Below are positions 9,491 through 19,786 of a stretch of DNA of 64,000 nucleotides, piece after piece. Origin of the DNA: Leptolyngbyaceae cyanobacterium C42_A2020_001 (lineage in GTDB: Bacteria; Cyanobacteriota; Cyanobacteriia; Leptolyngbyales; Leptolyngbyaceae); the NCBI GenBank assembly GCA_015272515.1, contig JACYLN010000025.1, forward strand, positions 47,224 through 111,223. Reading direction: 5' to 3'. The translations under genes were made by a program, and so were the position numbers. The stretch's first letter is position 1. Every line of letters starts with the position of its first letter. The notes under the pieces are model-generated. The model had not been told where the DNA came from. It ran no database searches and saw only the letters and a list, made by a program, of their open reading frames with translations.

Positions 9491-10432
9491 ATGCAAACCA
9501 TTCCCGTGCTCGACCTGCAAACCTTCCACGCCAATCCTGCTCAACGGGATGCCTTTGTACAGCAATTGGGGCAATCACTGGAAGCGATCGGCTTCTTTGC
9601 CGTGGTGAATCATGGCGTTGAGACGCATCTTATTCAAAGGGCGTACCAGGTTGCTCAGACATTTTTTGAATTACCCAATGAGATTAAACAGCGCTACGAA
9701 AAACCCGAATTGCATGGGCAGAGGGGTTTTACCTCCTTTGGGCGTGAACACGCGAAAGATTATCCTATGCCCGACTTGAAAGAGTTTTGGCATATTGGAC
9801 GCAACCTTTCAACTGATGTGCAGCGATCGCTGAACTATCCTGCCAATCTTGCCATTGCGGAGGTGCCAGAGTTTCACCCGGTGATGATGCAACTTTACGC
9901 CCAACTCGAAGCCTGCGCTGCGAAACTGTTGCAAGCCTGCGCTTTGTTTTTAGGTGAACCCGAAAATGCGATCGCTGACCTGATTCAAAATGGCGACACC
10001 ATCCTGCGAATTATTCACTACCCACCCGTGCCGCCGGATGCTCATCCTGCTAGTCTGCGCTCTGCCCCCCACGAAGACATCAACCTGATCACACTGTTGT
10101 GCGAAGCCACGGATGACGGGTTAGAACTGCAACAGCGAGATGGCACCTGGTTGCCGATCCGGGCAGTTTCAGGACAAATCATTGTGGATAGTGGCGATAT
10201 GCTGCAACACCTGACAAATGGCATCCTGAAAAGTACAACCCATCGCGTTGTAAACCCATTGGGCGACAAAACCCGTCGCTTTTCCATGCCCTTCTTTGTT
10301 CATCCCCGTAAAGAGGTTGATCTCACTCCGCTTCCTAGTTGTGTTGCTCGTAAAGGAGCGCCATTGTTTCCTGCTATTACTGCTGGTGACTACCTGATGC
10401 AACGCTTACGCGAAATCGGTTTGGCAAACTAG
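9491..10432 (+). CDS. Isopenicillin N synthase-like 2OG-Fe(II) oxygenase
   Basis: IPVLDLQTF, AIGFFAVVNHGVE, SAPHEDINLITLL (HxD), LKSTTHRVVNP (H...R), RFSMPFFVHP. Confidence 0.9.
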   Translation: MQTIPVLDLQTFHANPAQRDAFVQQLGQSLEAIGFFAVVNHGVETHLIQRAYQVAQTFFELPNEIKQRYEKPELHGQRGFTSFGREHAKDYPMPDLKEFWHIGRNLSTDVQRSLNYPANLAIAEVPEFHPVMMQLYAQLEACAAKLLQACALFLGEPENAIADLIQNGDTILRIIHYPPVPPDAHPASLRSAPHEDINLITLLCEATDDGLELQQRDGTWLPIRAVSGQIIVDSGDMLQHLTNGILKSTTHRVVNPLGDKTRRFSMPFFVHPRKEVDLTPLPSCVARKGAPLFPAITAGDYLMQRLREIGLAN

Positions 10433-10458
10433 TATTTTGTTGGTGCTGGCTCGATGGT

Positions 10459-13323
10459 TTAACCAAAAATATCAAGTTGCTCAATCGGTGTTTTTCTCTC
10501 GGCGTAATGATTGCTTTTCTTATCCTTAACAGTTTTTTCCTGCCCTGTTTTACGTAGTCCGATCGCGATTTTACTGTGCTTTTCAATTTGAATCATCACT
10601 TGTTTCGCGCGTTGAATTACCGATGCGGGCAATCCTGCTAGCCGACCCGCTTCAATGCCATATGAGCGATCGGCTCCACCGGGTTGAACTTTGTGTAGAA
10701 ACACAATTTGGTCGGGTAGTTCCTTGACGGTCACTTGATAGTTAGCGACATTGGGCAAAATCGATGCTAGCTCATTCAGTTCGTGGTAATGCGTCGCAAA
10801 AATGGTTCTTGCTTGAATTTCAGTCGCCAGGTATTCCGCCACCGACCAGGCGATCGACAGTCCATCAAAGGTTGCCGTACCGCGCCCAATTTCATCCAGC
10901 AAAACCAGCGATCGCGCCGTGGCATGGTTCAAGATATTCGCCGTTTCATTCATTTCCACCATAAACGTGGATTGCCCCGTTGCCAGATCATCCACCGCTC
11001 CTACCCGCGTAAAAATGCGATCGCAAATTGCCAGCGTTGCCGCCCGCGCTGGAACATAGCTGCCCATCTGCGCCATCAGTTGAATCAATCCCACCTGTCG
11101 TAAATAACAGCTTTTGCCGCTGGCGTTGGGTCCGGTGAGGATGATCAGATCGGGGGAGGGGTCGGGGGTTGGGGGAGAGAGGGAAGATGAGGATGATGGA
11201 GCAGGTGAAGCAGCTTTAGAAGAAACTCCTTCTTCATCTCCCCTATCTCCCCTATCTCCCTCATCTCCCTTACCTTCTGACTCCTCCCCACTCCCCAACT
11301 CCGTTGAATTCGGGACGAAGAAGCCTGCTGGCAGGGATTGTTCCACCACGGGATGGCGACCATCCAGAATCTGAATTTCGCGTGCTTGAGTAATTTGGGG
11401 ACGGCAATAACCCTGAATCGCAGCAACTTCTGCTAAGCCGCAGAGAACATCAACCGCGGCAACGGAACGGGCAACGGCGCGAATCAGATCAACGTGTTCC
11501 CCAACTTCGGCTCGGAGTTGGGCAAAAATGTCGTATTCCAGGCGGTTCAAGGACTCGCGTGCATTTAAGATGCGGTTTTCGCGCTCTTTCAGTTCAACGG
11601 TGATGTAGCGTTCTTCGTTGGTTAGGGTTTGTTTGCGATCGTAGCCTTCTGGAGCTTGATTCGATTTAGCTTTGGAGATGCTGATGTAATAGCCAAAGGT
11701 TTTGCTGTAACCGACTTTTAACGTAGGAATTCCGGTGCGCTCTCGCTCGATCGCTTCCAGGTTTTTGATCCATTCCTGATCATCCTCCACTTGTTGGCGC
11801 AGTTCATCCAATTGCGGATTCACACCAGAGCGGATGAGGTTACCCTCGGTGAGGGTGAGGGGTGGATTTTCAACCAGATGGGCGTGGAGGTGATGTCCCA
11901 ATGCTTCCAGTTCTGGCGGGACGGATTGCAGGGTTATCAGGTAGGGGGATTGGGCTTTGGCAACCACCATCGCTAAGTCGGGGAGGCGATCGCAAGAATC
12001 GGCGATCGCAACCAGATCACGGGCATTTGCCGTTCCCGATCCGGCACGTCCAGCTAGGCGTTCCAGGTCATAAATCTGTTTCAGCAACTTCTGGATGTTC
12101 TGCCGCAAAAAGCTGTTGCACGCCAACTCTTCGATTGTGTCCTGACGGGCAATAATGTCGTTGATCTTGAGCAGCGGTTGCAACAACCAGCGCCGCAATG
12201 CCCGACTACCCATCGCCGTTACCGTGCGATCCAGTGCCCACAACAAGGACCCGTGATAGGTGCCATCCCGCGCAGTTTGGGTAATTTCCAAGTTGCGCCG
12301 CGTTTGATGATCGATCGTCAGATATTCCGTTAGCGTGTAGGTGCAGAGCGGTTGCAGCGGTACGGGTTGGAGTACTGAGTGCTGAGTGCTGAGTGCTGAG
12401 TGTTTTTTATCCCCGGATGGTCGTTGCTTTCCCAGCCCTTCCACTCCCCGCTCTGAAGTACTTTCCAAGTATTCCAACAAACCTCCGGCAGAGCGAACTG
12501 CCAGTGGCAAGTGTTCGCAGCCCATTCCTTCCAGCGATCGCACTTTGAACCGTTGCAGCAAGCGATACCGCGCTTCTGCCAGCACAAACGGAGCCTGAGA
12601 GCGCAGCGTATAGCAAAATTGGGACGGCAAATAATCGGGCAATTGATCCGACTTTTCTCCCGGACGCAGCAGGCTCACGAGATCAGGGGCATCGGTGGGC
12701 ACCAAGACCTCCGCAGGTTGCAAGCGCATCAGCTCTTGTGTGAGTTGTTCCAGGTTTTCTGATTGAGTGGTGAGAAATTCGCCCGTGGAAACATCGGCAT
12801 ATGCCAAGCCCCAATGGGTTCCGGCTACCACCACTGCCGCCAAAAAATTATTGCGACGGGCATTTAGCATTCCCTCTTCCAGCACGGTGCCCGGTGTAAT
12901 CACTCGCGTCACTTCCCGCTGGACTAATCGCCCCTGCGCTTCGCTGGCATCCTCGGTTTGGTCGCACACGGCAACGGCGTATCCCTGCTCAACCAGCATG
13001 GCGCAATAGCGATCCAGGGCATGGTGGGGAATGCCTGCCAGCGGCACCTGCCCAATGTCTTCTCCGGCGTGCTTGGCGGTTAGGACAATCTCTAGTTCAC
13101 GGGAAACCGCGATCGCATCCTGAAAAAACGTCTCGTAAAAATCCCCAATTCGGTATAGCAATAGCGCATGGGGATACTGGTCTTTCAGTTCCACGTAATG
13201 CCGCATCATGGGCGTGAGGGCATCGCGGTTGACTTCCCGATGATGGGCATAGCGAACTTTGTATTTAACCAAACGCTCCGGCAAGTCAGAAAGGGAATCA
13301 GGAGCAGATGCAGAATCCGTCAT
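10459..13323 (-). CDS. mutS: DNA mismatch repair protein MutS with two low-complexity insertions
   Basis: [94 protein letters not shown]. Confidence 0.97.
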   Translation of the reverse strand: MTDSASAPDSLSDLPERLVKYKVRYAHHREVNRDALTPMMRHYVELKDQYPHALLLYRIGDFYETFFQDAIAVSRELEIVLTAKHAGEDIGQVPLAGIPHHALDRYCAMLVEQGYAVAVCDQTEDASEAQGRLVQREVTRVITPGTVLEEGMLNARRNNFLAAVVVAGTHWGLAYADVSTGEFLTTQSENLEQLTQELMRLQPAEVLVPTDAPDLVSLLRPGEKSDQLPDYLPSQFCYTLRSQAPFVLAEARYRLLQRFKVRSLEGMGCEHLPLAVRSAGGLLEYLESTSERGVEGLGKQRPSGDKKHSALSTQHSVLQPVPLQPLCTYTLTEYLTIDHQTRRNLEITQTARDGTYHGSLLWALDRTVTAMGSRALRRWLLQPLLKINDIIARQDTIEELACNSFLRQNIQKLLKQIYDLERLAGRAGSGTANARDLVAIADSCDRLPDLAMVVAKAQSPYLITLQSVPPELEALGHHLHAHLVENPPLTLTEGNLIRSGVNPQLDELRQQVEDDQEWIKNLEAIERERTGIPTLKVGYSKTFGYYISISKAKSNQAPEGYDRKQTLTNEERYITVELKERENRILNARESLNRLEYDIFAQLRAEVGEHVDLIRAVARSVAAVDVLCGLAEVAAIQGYCRPQITQAREIQILDGRHPVVEQSLPAGFFVPNSTELGSGEESEGKGDEGDRGDRGDEEGVSSKAASPAPSSSSSLSPPTPDPSPDLIILTGPNASGKSCYLRQVGLIQLMAQMGSYVPARAATLAICDRIFTRVGAVDDLATGQSTFMVEMNETANILNHATARSLVLLDEIGRGTATFDGLSIAWSVAEYLATEIQARTIFATHYHELNELASILPNVANYQVTVKELPDQIVFLHKVQPGGADRSYGIEAGRLAGLPASVIQRAKQVMIQIEKHSKIAIGLRKTGQEKTVKDKKSNHYAERKTPIEQLDIFG
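11150..11302. repeat. GGGAGATGAGGGAG-type low-complexity repeat inside mutS
   Basis: Encodes [48 protein letters not shown] just before the Walker A; same sequence type as the intergenic array at 19463-19552. Confidence 0.75.
12370..12404. repeat. 7-bp tandem repeat (GAGTGCT)n inside mutS
   Basis: GAGTACT GAGTGCT GAGTGCT GAGTGCT GAGTGTT (three perfect, two imperfect units). Confidence 0.85.
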
Positions 13324-13505
13324 GGAGAGTCAGTGAACGCAAAAATCTTCACTGACTCTAGCGCAAGCCTGGGAAGAATTTGAGATTTGGGATGAAAGTT
13401 GTAAGTTCACCCAGTTGGCTCACTCTATTGGGCTACCCTGAAACTGCATGAACCCACCAGGTTCAACGTTAAATCCTTTAGACCTACAACAAAGGACTTA
13501 ACGAA

Positions 13506-13643
13506 ATGACGACTTTATCTGCTGCAAAATCTGCATACCCTGCGATCTCTCCTCTACCCGCTCCTAGTGCTACCCCTCGCAAGCAACTGGTGATGAACTG
13601 GGTAGTCAACGGCAAACTGGAATGTCGTTGGATTGAAGCCTAG
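13506..13643 (+). CDS. Small protein (45 aa)
   Basis: MTTLSAAKSAYPAISPLPAPSATPRKQLVMNWVVNGKLECRWIEA*; good codon usage, but below the ORF-track cutoff. Confidence 0.45.
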   Translation: MTTLSAAKSAYPAISPLPAPSATPRKQLVMNWVVNGKLECRWIEA

Positions 13644-13724
13644 AACCGCACTCTTGAACCGCTCTTAGTCTGAGGAGTAGGGGTTCGCTCCTAGTCAACC
13701 CCTACACTGCCTGCCCAGATCATT

Positions 13725-13786
13725 TCTGATCTAAGGGAGAAGTCTCTGATCTAAGGGAGAAGTCTCTGATCTAAGGGAGAAGTCTC
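13725..13786. repeat. 20-bp direct tandem repeat, 3 copies
   Basis: TCTGATCTAAGGGAGAAGTC repeated at 13725, 13745 and 13765, plus a partial TC. Confidence 0.95.
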
Positions 13787-13844
13787 AACGCTTAATTGCA
13801 AAGTTCAGATAGCATGGAAAGGTTGGTTTTTTGAGAATTCTACT

Positions 13845-15293
13845 GTGACAGTTCGCGTTCGCATCGCCCCTAGCCCCACTGGCAACTTGCATATTGGCAC
13901 CGCTAGAACCGCGGTCTTCAACTGGTTGTATGCTCGTCATCATGGCGGCACATTTATTTTACGAATTGAAGATACCGACTTGGAGCGATCGCGCCCGGAA
14001 TTTACCCAAAACATCCTCGATGGCTTACAGTGGCTGGGCTTGACCTGGGATGAAGGTCCCGTGTTTCAGAGCGATCGCCTGGATCTCTACCGTCCCAAAA
14101 TTCAAGAATTGCTGGACAAGGGCTTGGCATACCGTGCCTACGAAACGCCCGAAGAACTCGATGCCATGCGAGCAGCCCAAAAAGCCAAAGGCGAAGCTCC
14201 CCGCTACAACAACGGGCACCGCAACCTCACCCCCGCTCAGCAAGCCGCCTACGAAGCTGAAGGTCGAACGGCCGTGATTCGCTTCAAAATTAACGACGAT
14301 CGCGAAATTGTCTGGAACGACCTGGTACGCGGCACCATCACCTGGAAAGGGCACGACTTGGGCGGCGACATGGTAATTGCCCGTGCCTCCTCCGCTGGCG
14401 ACATTGGTCAACCGCTGTATAACTTCGTCGTGGTGGTAGACGACATCGACATGGCAATTACTCACGTCATCCGGGGCGAAGACCACATTGGCAATACGCC
14501 TAAACAAATTCTGCTCTACGAAGCGCTGGGGGCAAACGTGCCAGAGTTTGGACACACGCCTCTGATTCTCAACCAACAAGGAGCCAAACTCTCCAAACGG
14601 GATGGTGTGACCTCTATTTCTGATTTCCAAAAAATGGGTTACGTTGCGCCTGCCCTCGCCAATTACATGACCCTACTTGGCTGGACTCCACCCGATGCCA
14701 CCCAGGAAATTTTCACGCTAGCAGAAGCGGCTCAGCAATTTGGCTTTGAACGCGTCAACAAAGCTGGAGCCAAGTTCGATTGGGACAAACTCAACTGGCT
14801 CAACAGTCAATACCTGCACCACATCCCCGCATCCGAACTCACCGATCAACTCATTCCCTACTGGCAACAGGCAGGCTACGAGTTTGACTGGGAGGGCGAT
14901 CGCCCCTGGTTGGAACAGGTCACCGCTTTAATTTCCCAAAGCCTCACCCGCCTCGACGATTGCGCTGCCATGACACACTACTTATTTGTAAAAGATGTCG
15001 GCTTTTCGGAAGAAGCGTTGAAAAAACTAAAACAAGATGGCTCGGCTGAGATGGTGCAAGCGATCGCTGCTGCCCTGCCCAATTACCAACCCCTGACTGA
15101 AACCAATTCCCAAGACCTGATCAAACAAGTCGCCAAAGACCTCGGACGCAAAGAAGGACAACTCAAACCCATCCTCCGCGCCGCTCTCACTGGAGAAACC
15201 AAAGGTCCCGACCTGATCCAATCCTGGCTATTGCTCAACCATCGCAGCTGGGATATTCCCCGCCTGCAAGCTGCCCTGGCAGCAATAGATTGA
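13845..15293 (+). CDS. gltX: Glutamyl-tRNA synthetase
   Basis: [48 protein letters not shown] motif; GTG start. Confidence 0.97.
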   Translation: MTVRVRIAPSPTGNLHIGTARTAVFNWLYARHHGGTFILRIEDTDLERSRPEFTQNILDGLQWLGLTWDEGPVFQSDRLDLYRPKIQELLDKGLAYRAYETPEELDAMRAAQKAKGEAPRYNNGHRNLTPAQQAAYEAEGRTAVIRFKINDDREIVWNDLVRGTITWKGHDLGGDMVIARASSAGDIGQPLYNFVVVVDDIDMAITHVIRGEDHIGNTPKQILLYEALGANVPEFGHTPLILNQQGAKLSKRDGVTSISDFQKMGYVAPALANYMTLLGWTPPDATQEIFTLAEAAQQFGFERVNKAGAKFDWDKLNWLNSQYLHHIPASELTDQLIPYWQQAGYEFDWEGDRPWLEQVTALISQSLTRLDDCAAMTHYLFVKDVGFSEEALKKLKQDGSAEMVQAIAAALPNYQPLTETNSQDLIKQVAKDLGRKEGQLKPILRAALTGETKGPDLIQSWLLLNHRSWDIPRLQAALAAID

Positions 15294-15343
15294 AGTGGAT
15301 GCAAGAGATTCTATCTGGGATGGTGTAGGCGCAACTACCTTTC

Positions 15344-16129
15344 CTAACTTGCCAGTCGCCCAGAGTCTCGTTCTGCACTCGTCATTGGTTTACAGTCAGC
15401 AAAGTTAATCGAGTTGGGGTCAAGGAAACCCGCGATCGCAATTTCCAGCACGGCTTCTACTGGATAGTCCATTTCTTCGGCATAGGTGACGATTGCCTGT
15501 TTAATTTTGTCAGGCAGAGCATCGAGAAAGGCATGAGCCGCAGCCGGTGCGAGATGGTGTGATTGGGCTTGCATGGTCTTACTCCATTTGCCAAATACGA
15601 CTGTTATACGTGGTCTGGCAATCTGAATCATCCGTGCTTCAATGTCCAGAGATTGCAACCAGGCTTGATAACCCAACTTCACAGCAACAATTCTGACTTC
15701 ATCCGGGTCAAGTTGATCAATAAATGCCCACCCCAATGCTTTGTGTTCACCTCGTAGCCGCTGCCGCATATCACGGGCTTTGCCAATGTATAGCCGTAGC
15801 CATCTGTAACGTGGCTATGGCGAGTCAGAACGCCTACCCAGCATTGGCTTTGCCACTTTTTCCTGTCCTAAGCGTTCTGACCAAAGCTATATAAAAGTTC
15901 CTGGTCAGCATGACGGAAACCATAAACTCCAGCGCGAGCGAGCACCGTTTCAAAATTACGGGTTAACGGGTAAACAGTTAAGAAAGGAAGTGGTGGTAAA
16001 AGTTTCCAGCAGCCGATTGGCTTCAGTCTCAAAAAATCCATCGGTCATTCTGTCCTGGGCATGGTGGATAATAACCTGCCCCTTATTTTTGCCGGAAGCT
16101 TCCAGGACTCGAATACCAAAATCATTCAT
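15344..16129 (-). pseudogene. GIY-YIG nuclease gene interrupted by a ~100-bp MITE-like element
   Basis: Upstream part (by hand) MNDFGIRVLEASGKNKGQVIIHHAQDRMTDGFFETEANRLLETFTTTSFLTVYPLTRNFETVLARAGVYGFRHADQELLY, then the element (15789-15892), then YIGKARDMRQRLRGEHKALGWAFIDQLDPDEV... Reading into the element gives SFGQNA-stop. Confidence 0.85.
15789..15892 (+). mobile_element. MITE-like structured repeat, copy 1
   Basis: TATAGCCGTAGCCATCTG...GCGTTCTGACCAAAGCTATAT; identical over 104 bp to 27521-27624; TA on both sides; internal inverted repeats GTCAGAACGC/GCGTTCTGAC. Confidence 0.85.
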
Positions 16130-16308
16130 GTTTTCGATGTAGGGTGCTACTTCTCACCCCCTTCAATTTCTCTGCCAGAAGAAGATTCGGCTGCCCCATC
16201 TCCATAACCTGCCATTCTCGATTCCCCTCCACTCTCCACTCTCCCACTGGAGGAACTCAGCGTTTAGCGGTATCGTCATTGGAAACAACAGTTAAACGTG
16301 CATGGGTA

Positions 16309-16800
16309 ATGGCAAAACAACAGATGAAAAGGTGGATGAGGATGAGGAGTACGATCGCGATCGCAGCTTTAACAATCATCTCGATTGCAGGCAATTCTAT
16401 TCAACTGGCCTATTCTCAGCCAGCTAACATTACCCTAAGTCCGCAGTTTGCCCCCAATCCCCTAGAGTTGAAAGGCAAAACTGGAGGAGCGGAGGCAGTC
16501 AGCGAGATTACAGGTCAAGCAGTAACCCCAACTGGACCCTGTACCGGATTTGCCAACACAGATCCCGACCACACCATCACGCTCAAAGCCTTTTTCAAGC
16601 AACTGAGCATGGAAGTAGAAAGTTCACAAGACACGGCGATCGCGATTCGAGGGCCCGGTGGAGTGTGGTGTAATGACGACTTCCAGGGCAAAAATCCAGG
16701 AGTTACGGGTCAATGGCTGGCGGGTAAATACGAAATCTGGATCAGCACCTACGGCAAAAACCAAACAGCTCCCTACGTCCTCAAAATTACAGGACAATAA
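16309..16800 (+). CDS. Secreted hypothetical protein (PPC-like beta-sandwich?)
   Basis: Signal peptide STIAIAALTIISIAGNSIQLAYSQ; GPGGVWCNDDFQGKNPGVTGQWLAGKYEIWISTYGKNQTAPYVLKITG. Confidence 0.6.
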   Translation: MAKQQMKRWMRMRSTIAIAALTIISIAGNSIQLAYSQPANITLSPQFAPNPLELKGKTGGAEAVSEITGQAVTPTGPCTGFANTDPDHTITLKAFFKQLSMEVESSQDTAIAIRGPGGVWCNDDFQGKNPGVTGQWLAGKYEIWISTYGKNQTAPYVLKITGQ

Positions 16801-16805
16801 CCGTT

Positions 16806-17537
16806 CTACCGTTTTGACACGGCTGCACAGCCAGCCAAATACCAGCGCCAGGGTAAATCAACTCCCTGAGTCAACCCAATGCGTGTTGTTTGAGTCAGAC
16901 TCACAGTGCCTGCATCAAGTTGCTGCTGAAACTCAGGTGAGCGATGTTCCAGCCACAGCGGTTCGCCCACTTGCAGGAGACAACCGTTTAAGTGGCGATC
17001 GATCTGCAAAGCACGACAGAGTTTTCCGGGTCCTGCTGCCACCTGATGAAACTTCTCCTTCGCCAAATCAATCCAGGCGGGAATCGTTTCTAGCTGAACT
17101 GCCCGAATCAACACAGCACTGGGTACTGTATCTAGATCCGTCACAAGGTTAAGGCAGTAATACATTCCATAAATCAAGTACACGTAGGTTCTGCCAGGTG
17201 GACCAAACATCACCGCATTGCGCTCCGTTTGGCGACGATAAGCATGACAAGCTGGATCATCAGGCGTATAAGCTTCTGCCTCAACAATCATACCCCGAAC
17301 AATTTGCCCATCAGGAAAGTGGCGTACCAGAATACAACCGATCGCATCGGGGGCAACTTCTGTGGCAGGGCGAGCAAACCAACTTGGTTGAATCAGCGAA
17401 GATGTATTTGAAAATCGTTCCACAGAAACCGTTCCACAGAAGAAGTTGTTGTAAAAACCTTGAATTGTTAGGATGACGGCAAAATCCGTTTTAAAATGCC
17501 TGCAAGCTAAACGGACTTTGAACCGAACCCGGTTCAA
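16806..17537 (-). CDS. DNA-3-methyladenine glycosylase (AAG/MPG family)
   Basis: GMIVEAEAYTPDDPACHAYRRQTERNAVMFGPPGRTYVYLIYGMYYCLN; AAGPGKLCRALQID. The true start may be internal. Confidence 0.92.
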   Translation of the reverse strand: MNRVRFKVRLACRHFKTDFAVILTIQGFYNNFFCGTVSVERFSNTSSLIQPSWFARPATEVAPDAIGCILVRHFPDGQIVRGMIVEAEAYTPDDPACHAYRRQTERNAVMFGPPGRTYVYLIYGMYYCLNLVTDLDTVPSAVLIRAVQLETIPAWIDLAKEKFHQVAAGPGKLCRALQIDRHLNGCLLQVGEPLWLEHRSPEFQQQLDAGTVSLTQTTRIGLTQGVDLPWRWYLAGCAAVSKR

Positions 17538-17566
17538 ATTATCTATTGTTTCAAAGCGTGATAAAT

Positions 17567-17689
17567 ATGGATGTCAAGCTGATTGTGGTGATTCTAACCG
17601 TTGTGTTTACAGTGTGTTGCTTGTTCTTTGGTACCCGCAATGGTTTTTACGATTCGGATAATTATCACGGAAATGGTTCTGCCCATTAG
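17567..17689 (+). CDS. Small single-TM protein (40 aa)
   Basis: MDVKLIVVILTVVFTVCCLFFGTRNGFYDSDNYHGNGSAH*; one TM and a distinctive polar tail. Not in the ORF track. Confidence 0.55.
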   Translation: MDVKLIVVILTVVFTVCCLFFGTRNGFYDSDNYHGNGSAH

Positions 17690-17700
17690 TGGTCTGAAAT

Positions 17701-19380
17701 GTGATTGAGCTGGAATGTCTGGCATATGGAGTGGGTCATGCAGAGGAAGGAGTTTGCCTGCTGCTTCGGATTGGACCTTATCGTGTCATGCTGGACTGTG
17801 GGCTGACTGATCCATCCTCCGTGATTACCCCAATCAAGCAAGGAATCCCTCCAGCAGATTTGGTGATATGTAGCCATGCTCACGCTGACCATGCGCGCGG
17901 CTTACTTAGGCTACATCAAGCATTTCCGCAACTTCCAATCTACGCTAGCGAAGTCACTACTCAGCTTTTGCCGCTCAACTGGGCAGCCATTCCCTTAGAT
18001 GAGTTGCCCTTGTTTTGCCATGCACTGCCGCTGCAAACCCCGGTAGAATTTTTGGACGGGTTGAGTGCAGAGCTTTATCCGGCGGGGCATTTACCAGGTG
18101 CGACTGCAATTTTGTTAACCTATACGCCTCCAGCAACCGCTGAAGTTTCTCGCTCTTATACGGTGCTGTATACAGGTGACTTTTTCCTGTCCAACACGCG
18201 GTTAGTTGAAGGGTTACCGCTGGAGGAGTTACGTGGCTCTCAGCCAGATGTGTTGATTGTGGAAGGCAGTTACGGTACGTCCCGCCATCCCCATCGTCGC
18301 CAACAAGAGAATCAACTTGCTGAGCGCATTAATCGCGCGATCGCCGATCAGCAATCGATTCTTTTGCCTGCCTATTTGGGTCTGGGGCAAGAACTACTCA
18401 TGCTACTGCGAAGTCACCACTACTTTACTGGGCGAGACCTTGACATTTGGGTAGACGGCTCGATCGCAAAGGGTTGTGATGCCTATCTAGAAATTCTGCC
18501 CCACCTGCCAACCTCGGTGCAAAACTTTGCCCGTCATCAAGCGCTCTTTTGGGATGAGCGAGTCCGCCCTCGGGTGCGTCGCCTTGTGCCCGATTACCGT
18601 TCAGATATTGGCAATTCGCCCTGTATTGTGCTGACAGACGATACAACCGATCTGCGACAGTACTACCGCTCAAACCCACGCGATTGGTTGGTGCTATGTC
18701 CCCAAGAGCCTCACCGCTCTGGGACAGAAGCGGCAAATTTGCGGTTAACTTCGCCACTATCTCCCCTAACCGAAACTTACCTGCTGGCACAACACTGCGA
18801 TGGCCCAGGCACCACTCAACTGATTCACAATTTACGTCCCCAACACGTGATTTTCGTCCACGGGTCTGAAACCTACCTATCAGACCTTACCGGGTTGGAT
18901 GAACTCCATAATCGGTACCATCTGCACACCCCATCTACGGGCAGCCGAGTTGAGTTACCAATCGGTGAAACCTTTATCCAGCCTGCCGCACCAGAAACCA
19001 GCTACGAAGGAGAGCTGACGGAACTAGATGCAGTGGTCACAATCACGCTGCCCAATGCGATCGCTGCCGATCCTCGCTGGAGACTTCTAGCCGACACAGG
19101 CTTAATTGAGGCACGCTGGCAAGGAGATGAACTCATCCTCCGGGGTTTGCCCCAACGAGAATTGCTCAGGCAAGGGAGCGATCGCCTGCTGGACTGGATG
19201 GATGCCAACTCGCCCTTACGTAACTGCTGTGGCAACTGCCGCCACTATCGCGGGCAACGCTGCTGGAATCCAGCTTCACCGCTGTTTGAATTCAGAGTTA
19301 CTCCTGAAGGGTTTTGTCCTGTATTTGAGTCGATTCAAACACCCCCTGAAGAAGGGAGTGATCAGGAAATGAGGAGGTGA
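17701..19380 (+). CDS. MBL-fold metallo-hydrolase
   Basis: VICSHAHADHARGLLRLHQ (HxHxDH), AELYPAGHLPGATAILL, YTGDFFLSNTRLVEGLPLEELRGSQPDVLIVEGSYG; C-terminal Cys motif CCGNCRHYRGQRCWNP. Confidence 0.88.
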   Translation: MIELECLAYGVGHAEEGVCLLLRIGPYRVMLDCGLTDPSSVITPIKQGIPPADLVICSHAHADHARGLLRLHQAFPQLPIYASEVTTQLLPLNWAAIPLDELPLFCHALPLQTPVEFLDGLSAELYPAGHLPGATAILLTYTPPATAEVSRSYTVLYTGDFFLSNTRLVEGLPLEELRGSQPDVLIVEGSYGTSRHPHRRQQENQLAERINRAIADQQSILLPAYLGLGQELLMLLRSHHYFTGRDLDIWVDGSIAKGCDAYLEILPHLPTSVQNFARHQALFWDERVRPRVRRLVPDYRSDIGNSPCIVLTDDTTDLRQYYRSNPRDWLVLCPQEPHRSGTEAANLRLTSPLSPLTETYLLAQHCDGPGTTQLIHNLRPQHVIFVHGSETYLSDLTGLDELHNRYHLHTPSTGSRVELPIGETFIQPAAPETSYEGELTELDAVVTITLPNAIAADPRWRLLADTGLIEARWQGDELILRGLPQRELLRQGSDRLLDWMDANSPLRNCCGNCRHYRGQRCWNPASPLFEFRVTPEGFCPVFESIQTPPEEGSDQEMRR

Positions 19381-19462
19381 AGGAGGTTAGAGCATGGGGG
19401 ATGGGATTTGGGGTATCGGGTATCGGGAAAAGATTTTAGATTGCCGATTTTAAGTTACAGAT

Positions 19463-19552
19463 GGAGTCAATGAGTCAGGAGTCAGAAGATGAGGGAGGCA
19501 AGGGAGATGAGGGAGGTAAGGGAGATGAGGGAGATGAGGGAGATGAGGTAAG
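19463..19552. repeat. Intergenic GGGAGATGAGGGAG low-complexity repeat
   Basis: GAGTCAGGAGTCAGAAGATGAGGGAGGCAAGGGAGATGAGGGAGGTAAGGGAGATGAGGGAGATGAGGGAGATGAGG. Confidence 0.8.
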
Positions 19553-19786
19553 AATGGATGAGTTCGCAAGTGAGCGAGAAGTTTCATCCACCCACTTACC
19601 CATTCACCTATCTCTATCTACCCATGTACCTTTACCGATTCACGCTCATCCTTTCGCCATTCCCCATTCCCATTCCACCAACATTTAGCGCTAAGATAAA
19701 CTAAGGCGGAATGATTCCGACCTCAGAGATATTCTCCAAACTTGGTTTGACCCCTACCTGACCCTAATAAAGCGAGTGCTGCATCC

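Noticed and set aside
13725-13786. Possible mini-CRISPR
   Set aside because: Three 20-bp units are directly abutting with no spacers, and there are no cas genes in the window.
14025-14630. 201-aa antisense ORF opposite gltX
   Set aside because: Mirror ORF from codon bias of gltX; no recognisable protein sequence.
19461-19688. 75-aa ORF MESMSQESEDEGGKGDEGGKGDEGDEGDE
   Set aside because: Entirely derived from the intergenic GGGAGATGAGG repeat; no support for coding.
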